Shown here: positions 46,258-55,530 of the stretch, in pieces
Layout: each line of letters begins with the position of its first letter
Numbering within the stretch: the stretch's first letter is position 1
DNA from: Enterococcus sp. RIT-PI-f
GTDB lineage: Bacteria > Bacillota > Bacilli > Lactobacillales > Enterococcaceae
NCBI RefSeq assembly: GCF_001297065.1
Contig: NZ_LHOX01000021.1
Span: 62,001-126,000 of the forward strand
DNA length: 64,000 nt
Reading direction: 5' to 3'
Position numbers and translations under genes: made by a program
Notes under the pieces: generated by a model
Told to the model about the DNA's origin: nothing
What the model saw: the letters and a program-made list of their open reading frames with translations, nothing else
The model's database searches: none

Positions 46258-47195
46258 TGGGTTCCTCCTTGGACAAGTGTCAGAAAGATATCTTCTAAAG
46301 AAACGTTCTTTTGACTAAAGCTGGTGATGGTGATCGGTAATTGATTGAGATCTTGTAAAAGTGTGAAGGCATGATGGAAGTCTTGGCTGACGGGCAATGT
46401 CAGAGAGAGATTGGACACATTGACTTGTAACGGAACGTCAGAAAGATGCTGACGCAATGTCTGCAAGTGCTCTTTCGTCAGTACGTTGATTTCCATCGTT
46501 TGCGAAGGGTGCAGTTTTTTTATTTCAGTTGGTGTTCCTTGCAAGATGATTTTCCCTTCATGCAAAATGGCAACTTGGTCTGCTAAAAATTCAGCTTCTT
46601 CTAAGTATTGGGTCGTCAGAAAAATCGTTCGTCCTTGCGCTGCGATCTCTTTGATCATGTGCCATGTGGCTAAGCGGTTTTGCGGGTCTAAACCTGTCGT
46701 TGGTTCATCCAAAAAGAGCAGGTCAGGCTCGCCGATAAAACTCATGGCGATGTCTAATCGCCGGCGCATTCCGCCCGAGTAATCTTTGACTAGTCGATTG
46801 CTGGCATCCACCAAATCAAAACGCGTTAACAAATCTTCCACGATCTCCTGTTTGTTTTTGACATGGCGCAAAGCAGCGATCATCAGCAAGTTTTCTTGGC
46901 CTGTCAGTTCTTGATCGACGGCGGAAAATTGACCTGTCAGGCTGATTTTCTCGCGAATCGCTGCCGGATCTTTGGTCAAGTCGATCCCGTTGATACACGC
47001 GGTTCCTTGATCAAAAGGTAGGATGGTGGACAAAATTTTGACTAGAGTAGTTTTTCCAGCGCCGTTTGACCCTAGTAAGACAAAAACTTCGCCAGAAGTG
47101 ACGTCAAAGGTGACATCTTCCAAAACGGTATTGTCTTTGAAGCTTTTTTGTAAATGTTTCACGTGAAGCATTTGCTTCTTTATAGGGTTTACCAT
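46254..47195 (-). CDS. ABC exporter ATPase (DrrA-like)
   Basis: The 313-residue ATPase has Walker A GSNGAGKTT, signature YSGGMRRR, Walker B LLFLDEPTTGLD and a DrrA-type C-terminal domain. GAGGAAG precedes the ATG at 47195. It powers the co-encoded ABC-2 permease. The divergent Rgg-type regulator starts only about 96 bases away and is the likely controller. Confidence 0.9.
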   Translation of the reverse strand: MVNPIKKQMLHVKHLQKSFKDNTVLEDVTFDVTSGEVFVLLGSNGAGKTTLVKILSTILPFDQGTACINGIDLTKDPAAIREKISLTGQFSAVDQELTGQENLLMIAALRHVKNKQEIVEDLLTRFDLVDASNRLVKDYSGGMRRRLDIAMSFIGEPDLLFLDEPTTGLDPQNRLATWHMIKEIAAQGRTIFLTTQYLEEAEFLADQVAILHEGKIILQGTPTEIKKLHPSQTMEINVLTKEHLQTLRQHLSDVPLQVNVSNLSLTLPVSQDFHHAFTLLQDLNQLPITITSFSQKNVSLEDIFLTLVQGGTQ

Positions 47196-47291
47196 AGCTT
47201 CTTCCTCGTTTCTATAAGATAATTAGAGCATACCGCCTAATAGGATAGAGGATGTCTAAAATTCAATATATTGAAAAAGAAGGTGGATTAC

Positions 47292-48230
47292 ATGCAAAGT
47301 TATGGTGCAACAATCAAAGCAATCCGAAAGAGTAAAGGTCTACTATTGAAGGAACTGGTGGATGAACAGTTGTCTTTGTCTTTGTTGTCGCAATTTGAGA
47401 ATGACAAAACCACGATATCTTGCGAACGCTTTCATCGTTTGCTGGACAAACTTGAAGTCCGCTTTGATGAGTTTCAGTTGTTGCGAACGGGGCAAACCCT
47501 TTCTCCAATACAGGCTGAGATCCTAGATTATGTAGCGGCGATGGGTGAGATTAGTGACGTAGGAGAATTACAAGGATTAGCAGAGAAATATCGATCATTA
47601 TGCCTATACCAGCAACAACACTATTCACTAGAGATCGACCATTTGCTGCAATTATTTCATTTTGACTACTGTATGAAGAAAGATATTTTTAGTGGATTGC
47701 CATCGTTGGCAGCGCGCGAAAAGTATAGTGCCTGTCTATCTGGCGCAAAACAATATTTACTCAACACCGATACTTGGGGTGTCTATGAACTGCGGCTATT
47801 TGCACGTGTGGGGATTTCTATGGAACCTTCTTTGTTGTGGCGTTGTCTCCAGGTTGCCATCAAGAAAAGCGATCAGTTTGCCAAACTGCCAGGAAATCAA
47901 GATATCTTCTATGAAACCTTAACGGCGATTTTTTCGATATTTTGTTTATTGAAGGAAAACGACTATGCTGAAAAAACCTTCCTACTCTGGCGCACACGGA
48001 TCGCGCAAGAAGAACATGTCAAGGAAGCTGTTTTTTTGCCTTTTTATGAAGGTTGGGTGGCTTGGCTAAAAGGGGAAGCCGGGGCAGAAGAACGCATGGA
48101 TGAAACACTATTCTGGTTGGAACGTTTAGGGTTCAAAAAACAATTGGCTGAGTATCGAGAACTCAAGCAATTGGTGTTGACGGATAATTTCCTAGGTCTT
48201 TTATTAAATGACCCGTTGCTTTCTGTGTGA
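47292..48230 (+). CDS. Rgg/GadR/MutR-family regulator
   Basis: This 312-residue regulator has an N-terminal XRE-type HTH (about 1-60, GATIKAIRKSKGLLLKELVD and LSLLSQFENDKTTIS) and a long alpha-helical TPR-like C-terminal domain, the Rgg architecture. Known Rgg proteins bind short peptide pheromones. I choose the ATG at 47292, with GAAGGTGG 5 bases upstream, rather than a TTG at 47271. It is divergent from the ABC exporter. I looked for a short pheromone gene beside it and found none with a convincing ribosome site. Confidence 0.82.
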   Translation: MQSYGATIKAIRKSKGLLLKELVDEQLSLSLLSQFENDKTTISCERFHRLLDKLEVRFDEFQLLRTGQTLSPIQAEILDYVAAMGEISDVGELQGLAEKYRSLCLYQQQHYSLEIDHLLQLFHFDYCMKKDIFSGLPSLAAREKYSACLSGAKQYLLNTDTWGVYELRLFARVGISMEPSLLWRCLQVAIKKSDQFAKLPGNQDIFYETLTAIFSIFCLLKENDYAEKTFLLWRTRIAQEEHVKEAVFLPFYEGWVAWLKGEAGAEERMDETLFWLERLGFKKQLAEYRELKQLVLTDNFLGLLLNDPLLSV

Positions 48231-48265
48231 AAAGAGTGTTAAATAAGCAGAGGGTGACAAAGTGT

Positions 48266-48291
48266 CAATAATTGGTATTAACCAATTATTG
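48266..48291. promoter_or_regulatory. Palindrome upstream of cydABCD, candidate operator
   Basis: CAATAATTGGT (48266-48276) and ACCAATTATTG (48281-48291) are perfect 11-base arms around ATTA. No T-run follows, so it is more like an operator than a terminator. It lies about 50 bases upstream of the cydA promoter -35. Confidence 0.6.
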
Positions 48292-48339
48292 GTGGTAAAA
48301 TATAAACATAAATAGTAGGTTTTTTTTGCAAAAAAATGA

Positions 48340-48368
48340 TTGACAAGCCTATGAAACCGCCTTATGTT
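48340..48368 (+). promoter_or_regulatory. cydABCD promoter
   Basis: -35 TTGACA (48340-48345), a 17-base spacer and -10 TATGTT (48363-48368). This gives a leader of about 140 bases before cydA. The leader holds a weak AGCAA-gcaag-TTGCT hairpin with a T-run (about 48404-48428) and a tiny aromatic-rich frame at 48453-48497. Confidence 0.7.
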
Positions 48369-48515
48369 TAAGAATCAGAAAGGAAGTGATTAAAAATCGA
48401 TAATAGCAAGCAAGTTGCTTCTTTTTTTAGTATGAGAGGAGTATATTCGTAATTGGAATTTTTCTTTCATTGGAATTATTATCATTTATTTGGTTAGAGT
48501 TTAGGAGGATGTAAA

Positions 48516-49928
48516 ATGGATATTGTGACATTAGCACGGATCCAGTTTGCCATGACAACGATTTTCCACTACTTTTTTGTGCCTTTTTCCATTGGTACAG
48601 GGGTTGTTGTTGCAATCATGGAAACATTATATGTGATAAAAAAAGATGAAAAATATAAACGCATGACGAAGTTCTGGGGCAATATTTTTCTATTAAGTTT
48701 TGCTGTTGGTGTGGTGACGGGGATCATTCAAGAATTTCAATTTGGCATGAACTGGTCTGATTATTCACGATTTGTCGGGGATATTTTTGGGGCACCATTG
48801 GCCTTAGAAGCTTTGTTGGCGTTCTTCTTGGAGTCAACTTTCTTAGGACTATGGATCTTTACTTGGGATCGTGTGAGCCCGAAAGTCCATGTGACGTTCT
48901 TTTGGCTGGTTACCTTAGGATCGATGCTGTCTGCTTTCTGGATATTGGCTGCCAATAGTTTTATGCAGCATCCAGTAGGGTATACCTTGAATAATGGTCG
49001 GGCAGAAATGACTGATTTTGGCGCGTTATTAGCCAACCCGCAAGTTTGGTACGAATTTCTTCACGTGATCACAGCCGCAATCGCTATGGGCGGGATCATC
49101 GTGGCTGGTTTATCGGCTTTTCGTTTGTTGAAAAAAGATCAAGATATCGACCGCGAGTTCTTCAAAAAATCAATGCGTATTGGTTTTGCCGTCGCATTAT
49201 TTGGTTCATTTACGGTGTTGCTTGCTGGAGATGAACAAATGAAGTATCTAGTAGAAGAACAACCAATGAAATTTGCGGCGATGGAAGGTGCGTATGAAGA
49301 TACTGGCAGCCCGGCTGCCTGGACTGTGGTGGCTTGGGCGAATGAGGCTGAGCATTATCAAGTGTTTGGTGTGTCTATTCCTTATATGCTCAGTATTTTG
49401 GCTTTTAATGAACCGTTCGGATCGATCGATGGGATGGATACTGTCAATCAAGATTTGATCGCCCGCTATGGGGAGCGGAATTATTATCCCCCTGTGAATA
49501 CATTATTCTGGAGTTTCCGTGTGATGGCTGGATTCGGGGCATTGATGCTGCTGGTATCCGGTTTAGGACTGTTCTTCACGCGTAAGAAGAAACCTTGGCT
49601 CTTTGAGAAGCGCTGGCTGCTTTGGGTGACTGGCCTTACGCTGTTCACACCTTTCTTGGCCAACACAGCTGGCTGGTTGATCACAGAATTGGGCCGCTAT
49701 CCGTGGACTGTTTATGGGTTGTTTACTATTGAAGATAGTGTGTCGCCAAATGTATCGGCTACTTCATTAATGATTTCCAATATCGTTTACTTCTTATTGT
49801 TTGCTGGATTGGGTGCAACGATGATTTATCTTGTCCGACGTGAAATGAACCATGGTCCAGAAAAAGACGCTTTTGGCGAAATTAGTCAAAATGACTATGA
49901 TGATCCATTTGACAAGGGGGCGTTTTAA
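48516..49928 (+). CDS. cydA: Cytochrome bd quinol oxidase subunit I
   Basis: This 470-residue membrane subunit carries the haems of the bd oxidase, which oxidises (demethyl)menaquinol and reduces oxygen to water. His18 (b595-type ligand, TIFHYFFVPF) and a second His in WYEFLHVITAA (b558 ligand) are present. The quinol-loop region is short, as in other Firmicutes. The conserved GRQPW motif reads GRYPW here. GGAGG lies 9 bases before the ATG. It is followed after two bases by cydB. Enterococci make no haem, so activity should depend on supplied haem. Confidence 0.95.
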   Translation: MDIVTLARIQFAMTTIFHYFFVPFSIGTGVVVAIMETLYVIKKDEKYKRMTKFWGNIFLLSFAVGVVTGIIQEFQFGMNWSDYSRFVGDIFGAPLALEALLAFFLESTFLGLWIFTWDRVSPKVHVTFFWLVTLGSMLSAFWILAANSFMQHPVGYTLNNGRAEMTDFGALLANPQVWYEFLHVITAAIAMGGIIVAGLSAFRLLKKDQDIDREFFKKSMRIGFAVALFGSFTVLLAGDEQMKYLVEEQPMKFAAMEGAYEDTGSPAAWTVVAWANEAEHYQVFGVSIPYMLSILAFNEPFGSIDGMDTVNQDLIARYGERNYYPPVNTLFWSFRVMAGFGALMLLVSGLGLFFTRKKKPWLFEKRWLLWVTGLTLFTPFLANTAGWLITELGRYPWTVYGLFTIEDSVSPNVSATSLMISNIVYFLLFAGLGATMIYLVRREMNHGPEKDAFGEISQNDYDDPFDKGAF

Positions 49929-49930
49929 GG

Positions 49931-50950
49931 ATGACAGGTTTACAATTATTGTGGTTTACATTGATTGGGATTTTATTCTCAGGCTTCTTCTTTTTAGAAG
50001 GATTTGACTTCGGTGTAGGAATGTCCGTTCAGACCTTGGCCCATAACGAAGATGAAAAAGACCAAATCGTGCAAACGATTGGGCCTGTCTGGGACGGCAA
50101 TGAAGTATGGCTGCTGACGGCAGGCGGGGCAATGTTCGCTTCATTTCCATACTGGTATGCCTCATTGTTCAGTGGATTTTACTTGATTTTATTGTTGATT
50201 TTGGTCGGTTTGATCATTCGCGGCGTATCCTTTGAGTTTCGGGCAAACTTCCCGAAAGAACGCAAAAACATCTGGAACTGGACGTTGACGATCGGCAGTA
50301 CGATGGTGCCTTTCTTCTTCGGTTTGATGTTTGTTGCGTTGATACAAGGGATGCCTTTGGATGCGGATGGCAATATGACAGCAACATTTACAGATTATGT
50401 CAATCCATTTTCTGTGGTCGGCGGTATTGCGATGACGTTATTGTGCTACTTGCATGGCTTGAACTATATTGCCTTGAAAACGGAAGGACCGATTCGGGCA
50501 CGGGCACGCAATTATGCGAGTGTCTTTTATGGTATTTTGTATGCAGGATTGATCGTATTTGCTGTGATGCTCTATTTTGAAACAGATTTCTTTGACCTTC
50601 ACTTTGCGACGACACTAGGATTGCTGATCGTGATCGTGTTGTTGACTATCTTAGCGAACTTCAGTGTCTTTAAAGGGATGGAAATGACCGCATTTTTAGC
50701 CAGTGGGTTCACGTTGATTGCGTTAGTCGTCTTGATTTTCACGGGATTATTCCCACGCGTGCTGATTAGTTCCCTAGATTCAAGTTATGACTTGCTGATT
50801 GCAGATGCTTCTTCAAGTCGTTATACCTTGAAAATCATGAGCTATTTATCATTAACGATTTTGCCTTTTGTATTGGCGTATACAGCTTGGAGCTATTATA
50901 TTTTCCGGAAACGGATCAAGCATACGGGGGCGTTGGAGGGATATAAATGA
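49931..50950 (+). CDS. cydB: Cytochrome bd quinol oxidase subunit II
   Basis: The 339-residue partner of CydA has about eight membrane spans. The N-terminus LQLLWFTLIGILFSGFFFLE, then GFDFGVGM and GPVWDGNEVWLL, are diagnostic for CydB. AAGGGGG lies within the end of cydA. Its stop overlaps the start of the next gene by 4 bases (ATGA), showing one translationally coupled operon. Confidence 0.95.
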   Translation: MTGLQLLWFTLIGILFSGFFFLEGFDFGVGMSVQTLAHNEDEKDQIVQTIGPVWDGNEVWLLTAGGAMFASFPYWYASLFSGFYLILLLILVGLIIRGVSFEFRANFPKERKNIWNWTLTIGSTMVPFFFGLMFVALIQGMPLDADGNMTATFTDYVNPFSVVGGIAMTLLCYLHGLNYIALKTEGPIRARARNYASVFYGILYAGLIVFAVMLYFETDFFDLHFATTLGLLIVIVLLTILANFSVFKGMEMTAFLASGFTLIALVVLIFTGLFPRVLISSLDSSYDLLIADASSSRYTLKIMSYLSLTILPFVLAYTAWSYYIFRKRIKHTGALEGYK

Positions 50951-52668
50951 TTGACAAACAAATCATGAAACTCCCTGGAATGAAGCAGTTATTGGGTTTG
51001 CTTGCAGGATTATCTTTCTTGCAAGCACTCTTCATTATTGGGCAGGCCTATGGGTTGGCAAGTGCCATCACTGGCTTATGGGAAGGACATCCTTTAAAGG
51101 AACAGTGGGGCTGGATTCTGCTGTTCTTTTGTTCGTTTATTGCTCGGCAAGGTGTGATTTATCTGCGTTCACAAAAGCTAGATACCTATAGTTACCAACA
51201 ATCTGCCGCTTTGAGAGATCAACTTTTAGAAAAACTTTTTCGTGTAGGACCTCAAATTGCGCAGCAACAAGGGACAGGGAATATCACTACGATGCTTTTG
51301 GAAGGGATCAATCAAGTAGAGAACTACTTGCAATTGATTCTGGCGAAGATCATGAATATGTCCATCATTCCATGGGTGATTTTGGCGTTGGTTTTTTACC
51401 TTGATTGGGAATCAGGTGTGGTTTTGCTGCTGGTCTTTCCTTTGATCATTATTTTCATGATCATCTTGGGCTATGCCGCGCAAAGCAAAGCCGAAAAACA
51501 ATACCGCACGTTTCAACTATTGTCTAACCATTTCATTGATACGTTGAGAGGAATCGATACATTAAAGTTGTTTGGTGTGAGTCAAAAATATGGCAAAAGC
51601 ATTTTTGCTTCAAGTGAACGTTTTAGAAAAGCTACCATGGACTCACTCAAAGTCGGGATTTTATCGACCTTTGCATTGGATTTCTTTACCACCTTATCTA
51701 TTGCAGTCGTTGCTGTTTTACTAGGGTTGCGGCTGATCAATGAAGGGATTTTCTTGTTTCCATCATTGACGATTCTGATTTTGGCACCGGAGTATTTTTT
51801 ACCGATTCGTGATTTTTCGAGTGATTATCATGCAACATTAGATGGCAAAAATGCAATGACGGCAGTTACGGAAATTTTGAATCAACCAGAAGCAGAAATC
51901 GATGCCGTTTCAATCCCACGCTGGCAAGAACAAACCAACCTATCCCTGTCAGGCGTGACCTTTGATTACGAAGAGAAAACGGCGTTGTCTGACATTGACT
52001 TGTCTGTCACAGGGTTTAAAAAAATTGGTATCATCGGTTTAAGCGGATCTGGAAAGTCCACGTTGATCAATCTTTTGAGTGGTTTTTTTGTTCCTGCTTC
52101 AGGTCAGATAGATATTGATGGCGTTGATGTAACAGCACTGCGCCAACCTGATTGGCAAGAACAATTGATTTATATTCCGCAAAATCCTTATATCTATCGG
52201 ATGACGCTCCAAGAGAACGTGGCCTTCTACCAGCCTACTGCAACGAAGGAACAAGTGTTAGCGGCAATCGAGGTTGCTGGTCTGACTGAGCTACTGGAAG
52301 AGTTGCCGCAAGGTTTGGATACGATGCTCGGTGAAGGAGAACGTCACCTTAGCGGGGGGCAAGCGCAACGGATTGCCTTAGCCCGTGCCTTCTTAGATCA
52401 GGAGCGAAAAGTGCTGCTCTTTGATGAGCCAACCGCGCATCTAGATATTGAAACAGAAGTTGCACTAAAGGCACGTATGCTGCCTTTGATGGAGAACCGC
52501 TTGGTTTTCTTTGCCACGCATCGCTTGCACTGGATGGAAGAGATGGATGAGATCATTGTAATGGATCAAGGGCAGATCGTTGAGCGAGGCACACGCGCAG
52601 AACTACAAGAAAAACAAGGCGCATTTACGGACTTGGTTCGTGGCATGAGGAGGAAACAGCTTGAATAA
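50947..52668 (+). CDS. cydD: CydCD ABC transporter, first subunit (CydD type)
   Basis: This 573-residue half-transporter has an N-terminal six-span exporter domain (about 1-310) and a C-terminal ATPase with Walker A GLSGSGKST, signature LSGGQAQR and Walker B VLLFDEPTAHLD. CydCD exports thiol reductants (cysteine/glutathione) in E. coli and is needed for bd oxidase assembly. In Bacillus nomenclature this first gene is cydC. It overlaps both neighbours by a few bases. Confidence 0.9.
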   Translation: MIDKQIMKLPGMKQLLGLLAGLSFLQALFIIGQAYGLASAITGLWEGHPLKEQWGWILLFFCSFIARQGVIYLRSQKLDTYSYQQSAALRDQLLEKLFRVGPQIAQQQGTGNITTMLLEGINQVENYLQLILAKIMNMSIIPWVILALVFYLDWESGVVLLLVFPLIIIFMIILGYAAQSKAEKQYRTFQLLSNHFIDTLRGIDTLKLFGVSQKYGKSIFASSERFRKATMDSLKVGILSTFALDFFTTLSIAVVAVLLGLRLINEGIFLFPSLTILILAPEYFLPIRDFSSDYHATLDGKNAMTAVTEILNQPEAEIDAVSIPRWQEQTNLSLSGVTFDYEEKTALSDIDLSVTGFKKIGIIGLSGSGKSTLINLLSGFFVPASGQIDIDGVDVTALRQPDWQEQLIYIPQNPYIYRMTLQENVAFYQPTATKEQVLAAIEVAGLTELLEELPQGLDTMLGEGERHLSGGQAQRIALARAFLDQERKVLLFDEPTAHLDIETEVALKARMLPLMENRLVFFATHRLHWMEEMDEIIVMDQGQIVERGTRAELQEKQGAFTDLVRGMRRKQLE

Positions 52669-54412
52669 AATTGGGTTATTTCAGTCGTTGAAAACCGATA
52701 CGTGGGTCAAACCATTCTTGACGAAATATAAGAATGTCTTGGCTTTGGCGTTGTTTTTAGGTTTTCTGACCTTCTTTTGCGGCGGCGCTCTGATGTTTAA
52801 TTCTGGCTTCTTGATCAGTCGATCTGCTTCGATCCCTGAAAATATCTTGCTGGTTTATATTCCCATTGTATTGACACGGGCATTCGGGATTGGTCGACCG
52901 GTATTTCGCTATTTAGAACGATTGACGAGCCATAGTTGGGTATTGCGTATGACGTCAAATCTGCGGTTGAAGTTATACAATGTGGTTGAAAAAGATGCAA
53001 TCTTCTTTAAACAAGCCCATCGTACAGGAGATATCCTCGGTTTATTGGCTGAAGATATCAACCATATCCAAAATCTGTATCTACGCACGATTTTCCCAAC
53101 AGTGATTGCGTGGATCTTATATATCTTTTTGATTATTGGCTTAGGTTATTTTTCGGTGTGGTTTGCTTTGGTCATGTTGCTGTTGCTGGGGATCGTGGTA
53201 TTTGTTTTGCCGCTATGGTCTGTGGTCATCAATGGTGCTCGTCAAGAAAAACAAAAACAAATGAAAAACCATTTGTATACGACATTGACGGACAATGTAT
53301 TAGGTGTATCAGATTGGGTCTTTTCCCAACGTGGAACGGAATACGTGGAGGCACACAAAGTACTAGAAACTGAACTACGTCAAGTAGACGAGAAAATCAA
53401 GGCATTCGACCGCCGACGGGATTTCTTATTGCAAGGGATTTTTGGCGTGATCGCAGTAGCGCTGCTGGTTTGGGCCAGTGGACGGTTCCCAGGTGTTTAT
53501 GGTGGGCTGGCCAATTGGATCGCCGCCTTTGTACTGTGTGTGTTCCCATTGATCGATGCCTTTGCACCTTTACCCGCTGCTGCCCAAGAAACGAATGTCT
53601 ATAAAGATTCGATCGATCGTTTCAATGCATTGCCAGATGAGCAAATGGGTGAATCAGGAACGGTCGTTGACAAGCCTGATGGACCAATTGAACTGACGGT
53701 CAGTGATTTACATTTCCATTATCCGTCTGGAAAAGAAGTTTTGCATGGCTTTGACTTGACCATTGGTGCACATCAAAAATTAGCGATTCTTGGTCGTAGT
53801 GGTTCAGGGAAAAGTACATTTGCTTCACTCTTGCGGGGGGATCTAGTACCGACAAAAGGTACGATTTTGATCAATGGGCAGTCTGTTGCTGATTTTGGTG
53901 ACAGTATCAGTGACGTCATTGGGGTCATCAACCAAAGCCCCTACTTGTTTCATACGACGATTTTGAATAATTTGCGGATCGGGAATGAAGCTGCTTCTGA
54001 AGCAGAGGTTTGGCAAGTGTTGGCACAAGTGGGTCTGAAGGAAATGGTGTCTGCGCTGCCAGAAGGATTGGCTACGATGGTCGATGAAGCGGGGCTGCGT
54101 TTTTCTGGAGGAGAACGACATCGGTTAGCGCTTGCGCGTATTTTGTTGAAAGATACACCAATCATTTTATTGGATGAACCAACGGTTGGCCTAGATCCGA
54201 TTACTGAACAAGGTGTATTAGAAACCTTCTTTAACGTGTTGAATAATAAAACGATTATCTGGATCACGCATCATTTACAAGGAATCTCAATGATGGATCG
54301 TGTCATTTTTATTGAAGACGGTCAGTTGGCGATGAGTGGCACACCAGCGCAACTGGCTGCTGAAAATGCACACTTCCAACAATTGTTGGCAATCGATCAA
54401 GGACGTATGTAA
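52661..54412 (+). CDS. cydC: CydCD ABC transporter, second subunit (CydC type)
   Basis: The 583-residue half-transporter has a six-span domain (about 25-310) and an ATPase with Walker A GRSGSGKST, signature FSGGERHR and Walker B IILLDEPTVGLD. The start is a TTG overlapping the previous gene by 8 bases, with GAGGAGG upstream. It pairs with the preceding subunit. In Bacillus nomenclature this second gene is cydD. It is the last gene of the cyd operon. Confidence 0.9.
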   Translation: MNKIGLFQSLKTDTWVKPFLTKYKNVLALALFLGFLTFFCGGALMFNSGFLISRSASIPENILLVYIPIVLTRAFGIGRPVFRYLERLTSHSWVLRMTSNLRLKLYNVVEKDAIFFKQAHRTGDILGLLAEDINHIQNLYLRTIFPTVIAWILYIFLIIGLGYFSVWFALVMLLLLGIVVFVLPLWSVVINGARQEKQKQMKNHLYTTLTDNVLGVSDWVFSQRGTEYVEAHKVLETELRQVDEKIKAFDRRRDFLLQGIFGVIAVALLVWASGRFPGVYGGLANWIAAFVLCVFPLIDAFAPLPAAAQETNVYKDSIDRFNALPDEQMGESGTVVDKPDGPIELTVSDLHFHYPSGKEVLHGFDLTIGAHQKLAILGRSGSGKSTFASLLRGDLVPTKGTILINGQSVADFGDSISDVIGVINQSPYLFHTTILNNLRIGNEAASEAEVWQVLAQVGLKEMVSALPEGLATMVDEAGLRFSGGERHRLALARILLKDTPIILLDEPTVGLDPITEQGVLETFFNVLNNKTIIWITHHLQGISMMDRVIFIEDGQLAMSGTPAQLAAENAHFQQLLAIDQGRM

Positions 54413-54420
54413 GGACGTAT

Positions 54421-54450
54421 AAAAAAAGCGTCCATTTATGATGGACGCTT
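54421..54450 (-). terminator. Terminator of the polyprenyl synthase gene
   Basis: AAGCGTCCAT and ATGGACGCTT form a 10-bp stem. Read on the minus strand it ends in a long T-run (complement of AAAAAAA at 54421-54427), so it serves the minus-strand gene and may also stop the cyd transcript. Confidence 0.75.
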
Positions 54451-54456
54451 CCTTGA

Positions 54457-55437
54457 TTAGTAGGCGCGCTGTAGGAGCAATTCAGCCAATGATCGAATTT
54501 TCTTTCTGCTTGGTTTATCGGGAAGTTGATCAATGGCATCAAGCGCTGCTTGTGTGTAGGCTACCGCAAAATCAGTAGCTTTTGCCACACCATCATAGGT
54601 GTTGACAAGGTCAGCGACTGCTTGTGCTTCATCCACTGAAAGAGTTTCTTTTTTATTCAGATAAGGAGCAAAAGCTGCGGGTGCTTGTTCTTTGGCAAAC
54701 AACAAAGGCAATGTATAGACCCCTTGTGCGAGATCTTCAAGAACTGGCTTTTTCAAGGTGCTTGTATCTGAAGTGTAGTCCAAGATATCATCAAAGACTT
54801 GAAAGGCAATGCCGATATTACGGCCAATCTCGCCTGCGCGTTGCTGGTCTGTTTCAGATAGACCACCGAAGTGCGCGCCTTCCAAGCAAGCAAGCCAAAA
54901 TAGCTCAGCCGTCTTACCGTTGATACTTTGCAAGTATTCATCAATGGTTTCATTGACGTTATACCGTGTGTGCATTTGGTCTAATTCACCTAAAAGCAGT
55001 TGCTTCATCGCTTGGGCATTGGTCATCAGAAACTCGGATCCGTTCATACTTTCAATCACTAACTCAAAAAATTGGGTGAACAAAAGATCACCCGTGTACA
55101 CTGCAATGTCTTTGCCATATTTTGCTTGAACCGTGGTCCGGCCTCGCCGCAACGGTGAATCATCAATAATGTCGTCATGGATCAAGGTCGCCATATGCAA
55201 AATTTCCAAGGAAGCAGCAATCTTTGTTAATTGGTCGGTTTTTTTATAATGGGGATCGCCTAAGTCAGCAAACAATAAAAAGAGCGCTGGCCGCAGCATT
55301 TTTCCACCTGAATAAGTAAAGTCGATCAAAACATCTTGTATCTCTTTGTTCCGTACAGTTACGCGTTCTTCGATGATCGCACAAACCTTTTTTAATCGTT
55401 CATCGATCGTCGGATAATCGTTCCAAAAGTCAAACAT
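54457..55437 (-). CDS. hepT: Polyprenyl diphosphate synthase (quinone side chain)
   Basis: This 326-residue trans-prenyltransferase has both Asp-rich motifs, DDIIDD in LIHDDIIDDSPLRRG and the second in FQVFDDILDYTS. It should condense isopentenyl diphosphate to make the isoprenoid tail for demethylmenaquinone. I choose the ATG at 55437, with AGAAAGGG upstream, so the protein begins MFDFWNDYP. Chain length cannot be read from sequence, so heptaprenyl or octaprenyl are both possible. Divergent menA, 93 bases away, uses the product. Confidence 0.86.
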   Translation of the reverse strand: MFDFWNDYPTIDERLKKVCAIIEERVTVRNKEIQDVLIDFTYSGGKMLRPALFLLFADLGDPHYKKTDQLTKIAASLEILHMATLIHDDIIDDSPLRRGRTTVQAKYGKDIAVYTGDLLFTQFFELVIESMNGSEFLMTNAQAMKQLLLGELDQMHTRYNVNETIDEYLQSINGKTAELFWLACLEGAHFGGLSETDQQRAGEIGRNIGIAFQVFDDILDYTSDTSTLKKPVLEDLAQGVYTLPLLFAKEQAPAAFAPYLNKKETLSVDEAQAVADLVNTYDGVAKATDFAVAYTQAALDAIDQLPDKPSRKKIRSLAELLLQRAY

Positions 55438-55530
55438 AGTATAACCCTTTCTAACAGTCATTCAGCCCTTATTCTAGCTTAAAGACGAGGGATTGACTAG
55501 TTTAATGCACTCTTTAAAGGAGGTGAATTT

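Noticed and set aside
47196-47291. Short pheromone gene beside the Rgg-type regulator
   Set aside because: No small frame with hydrophobic content and a ribosome site is present in this gap or in 48231-48515.
48266-48291. Rex operator or terminator of the Rgg-type gene
   Set aside because: The sequence does not match the Rex consensus and has no T-run, so it is kept only as an unassigned palindrome.
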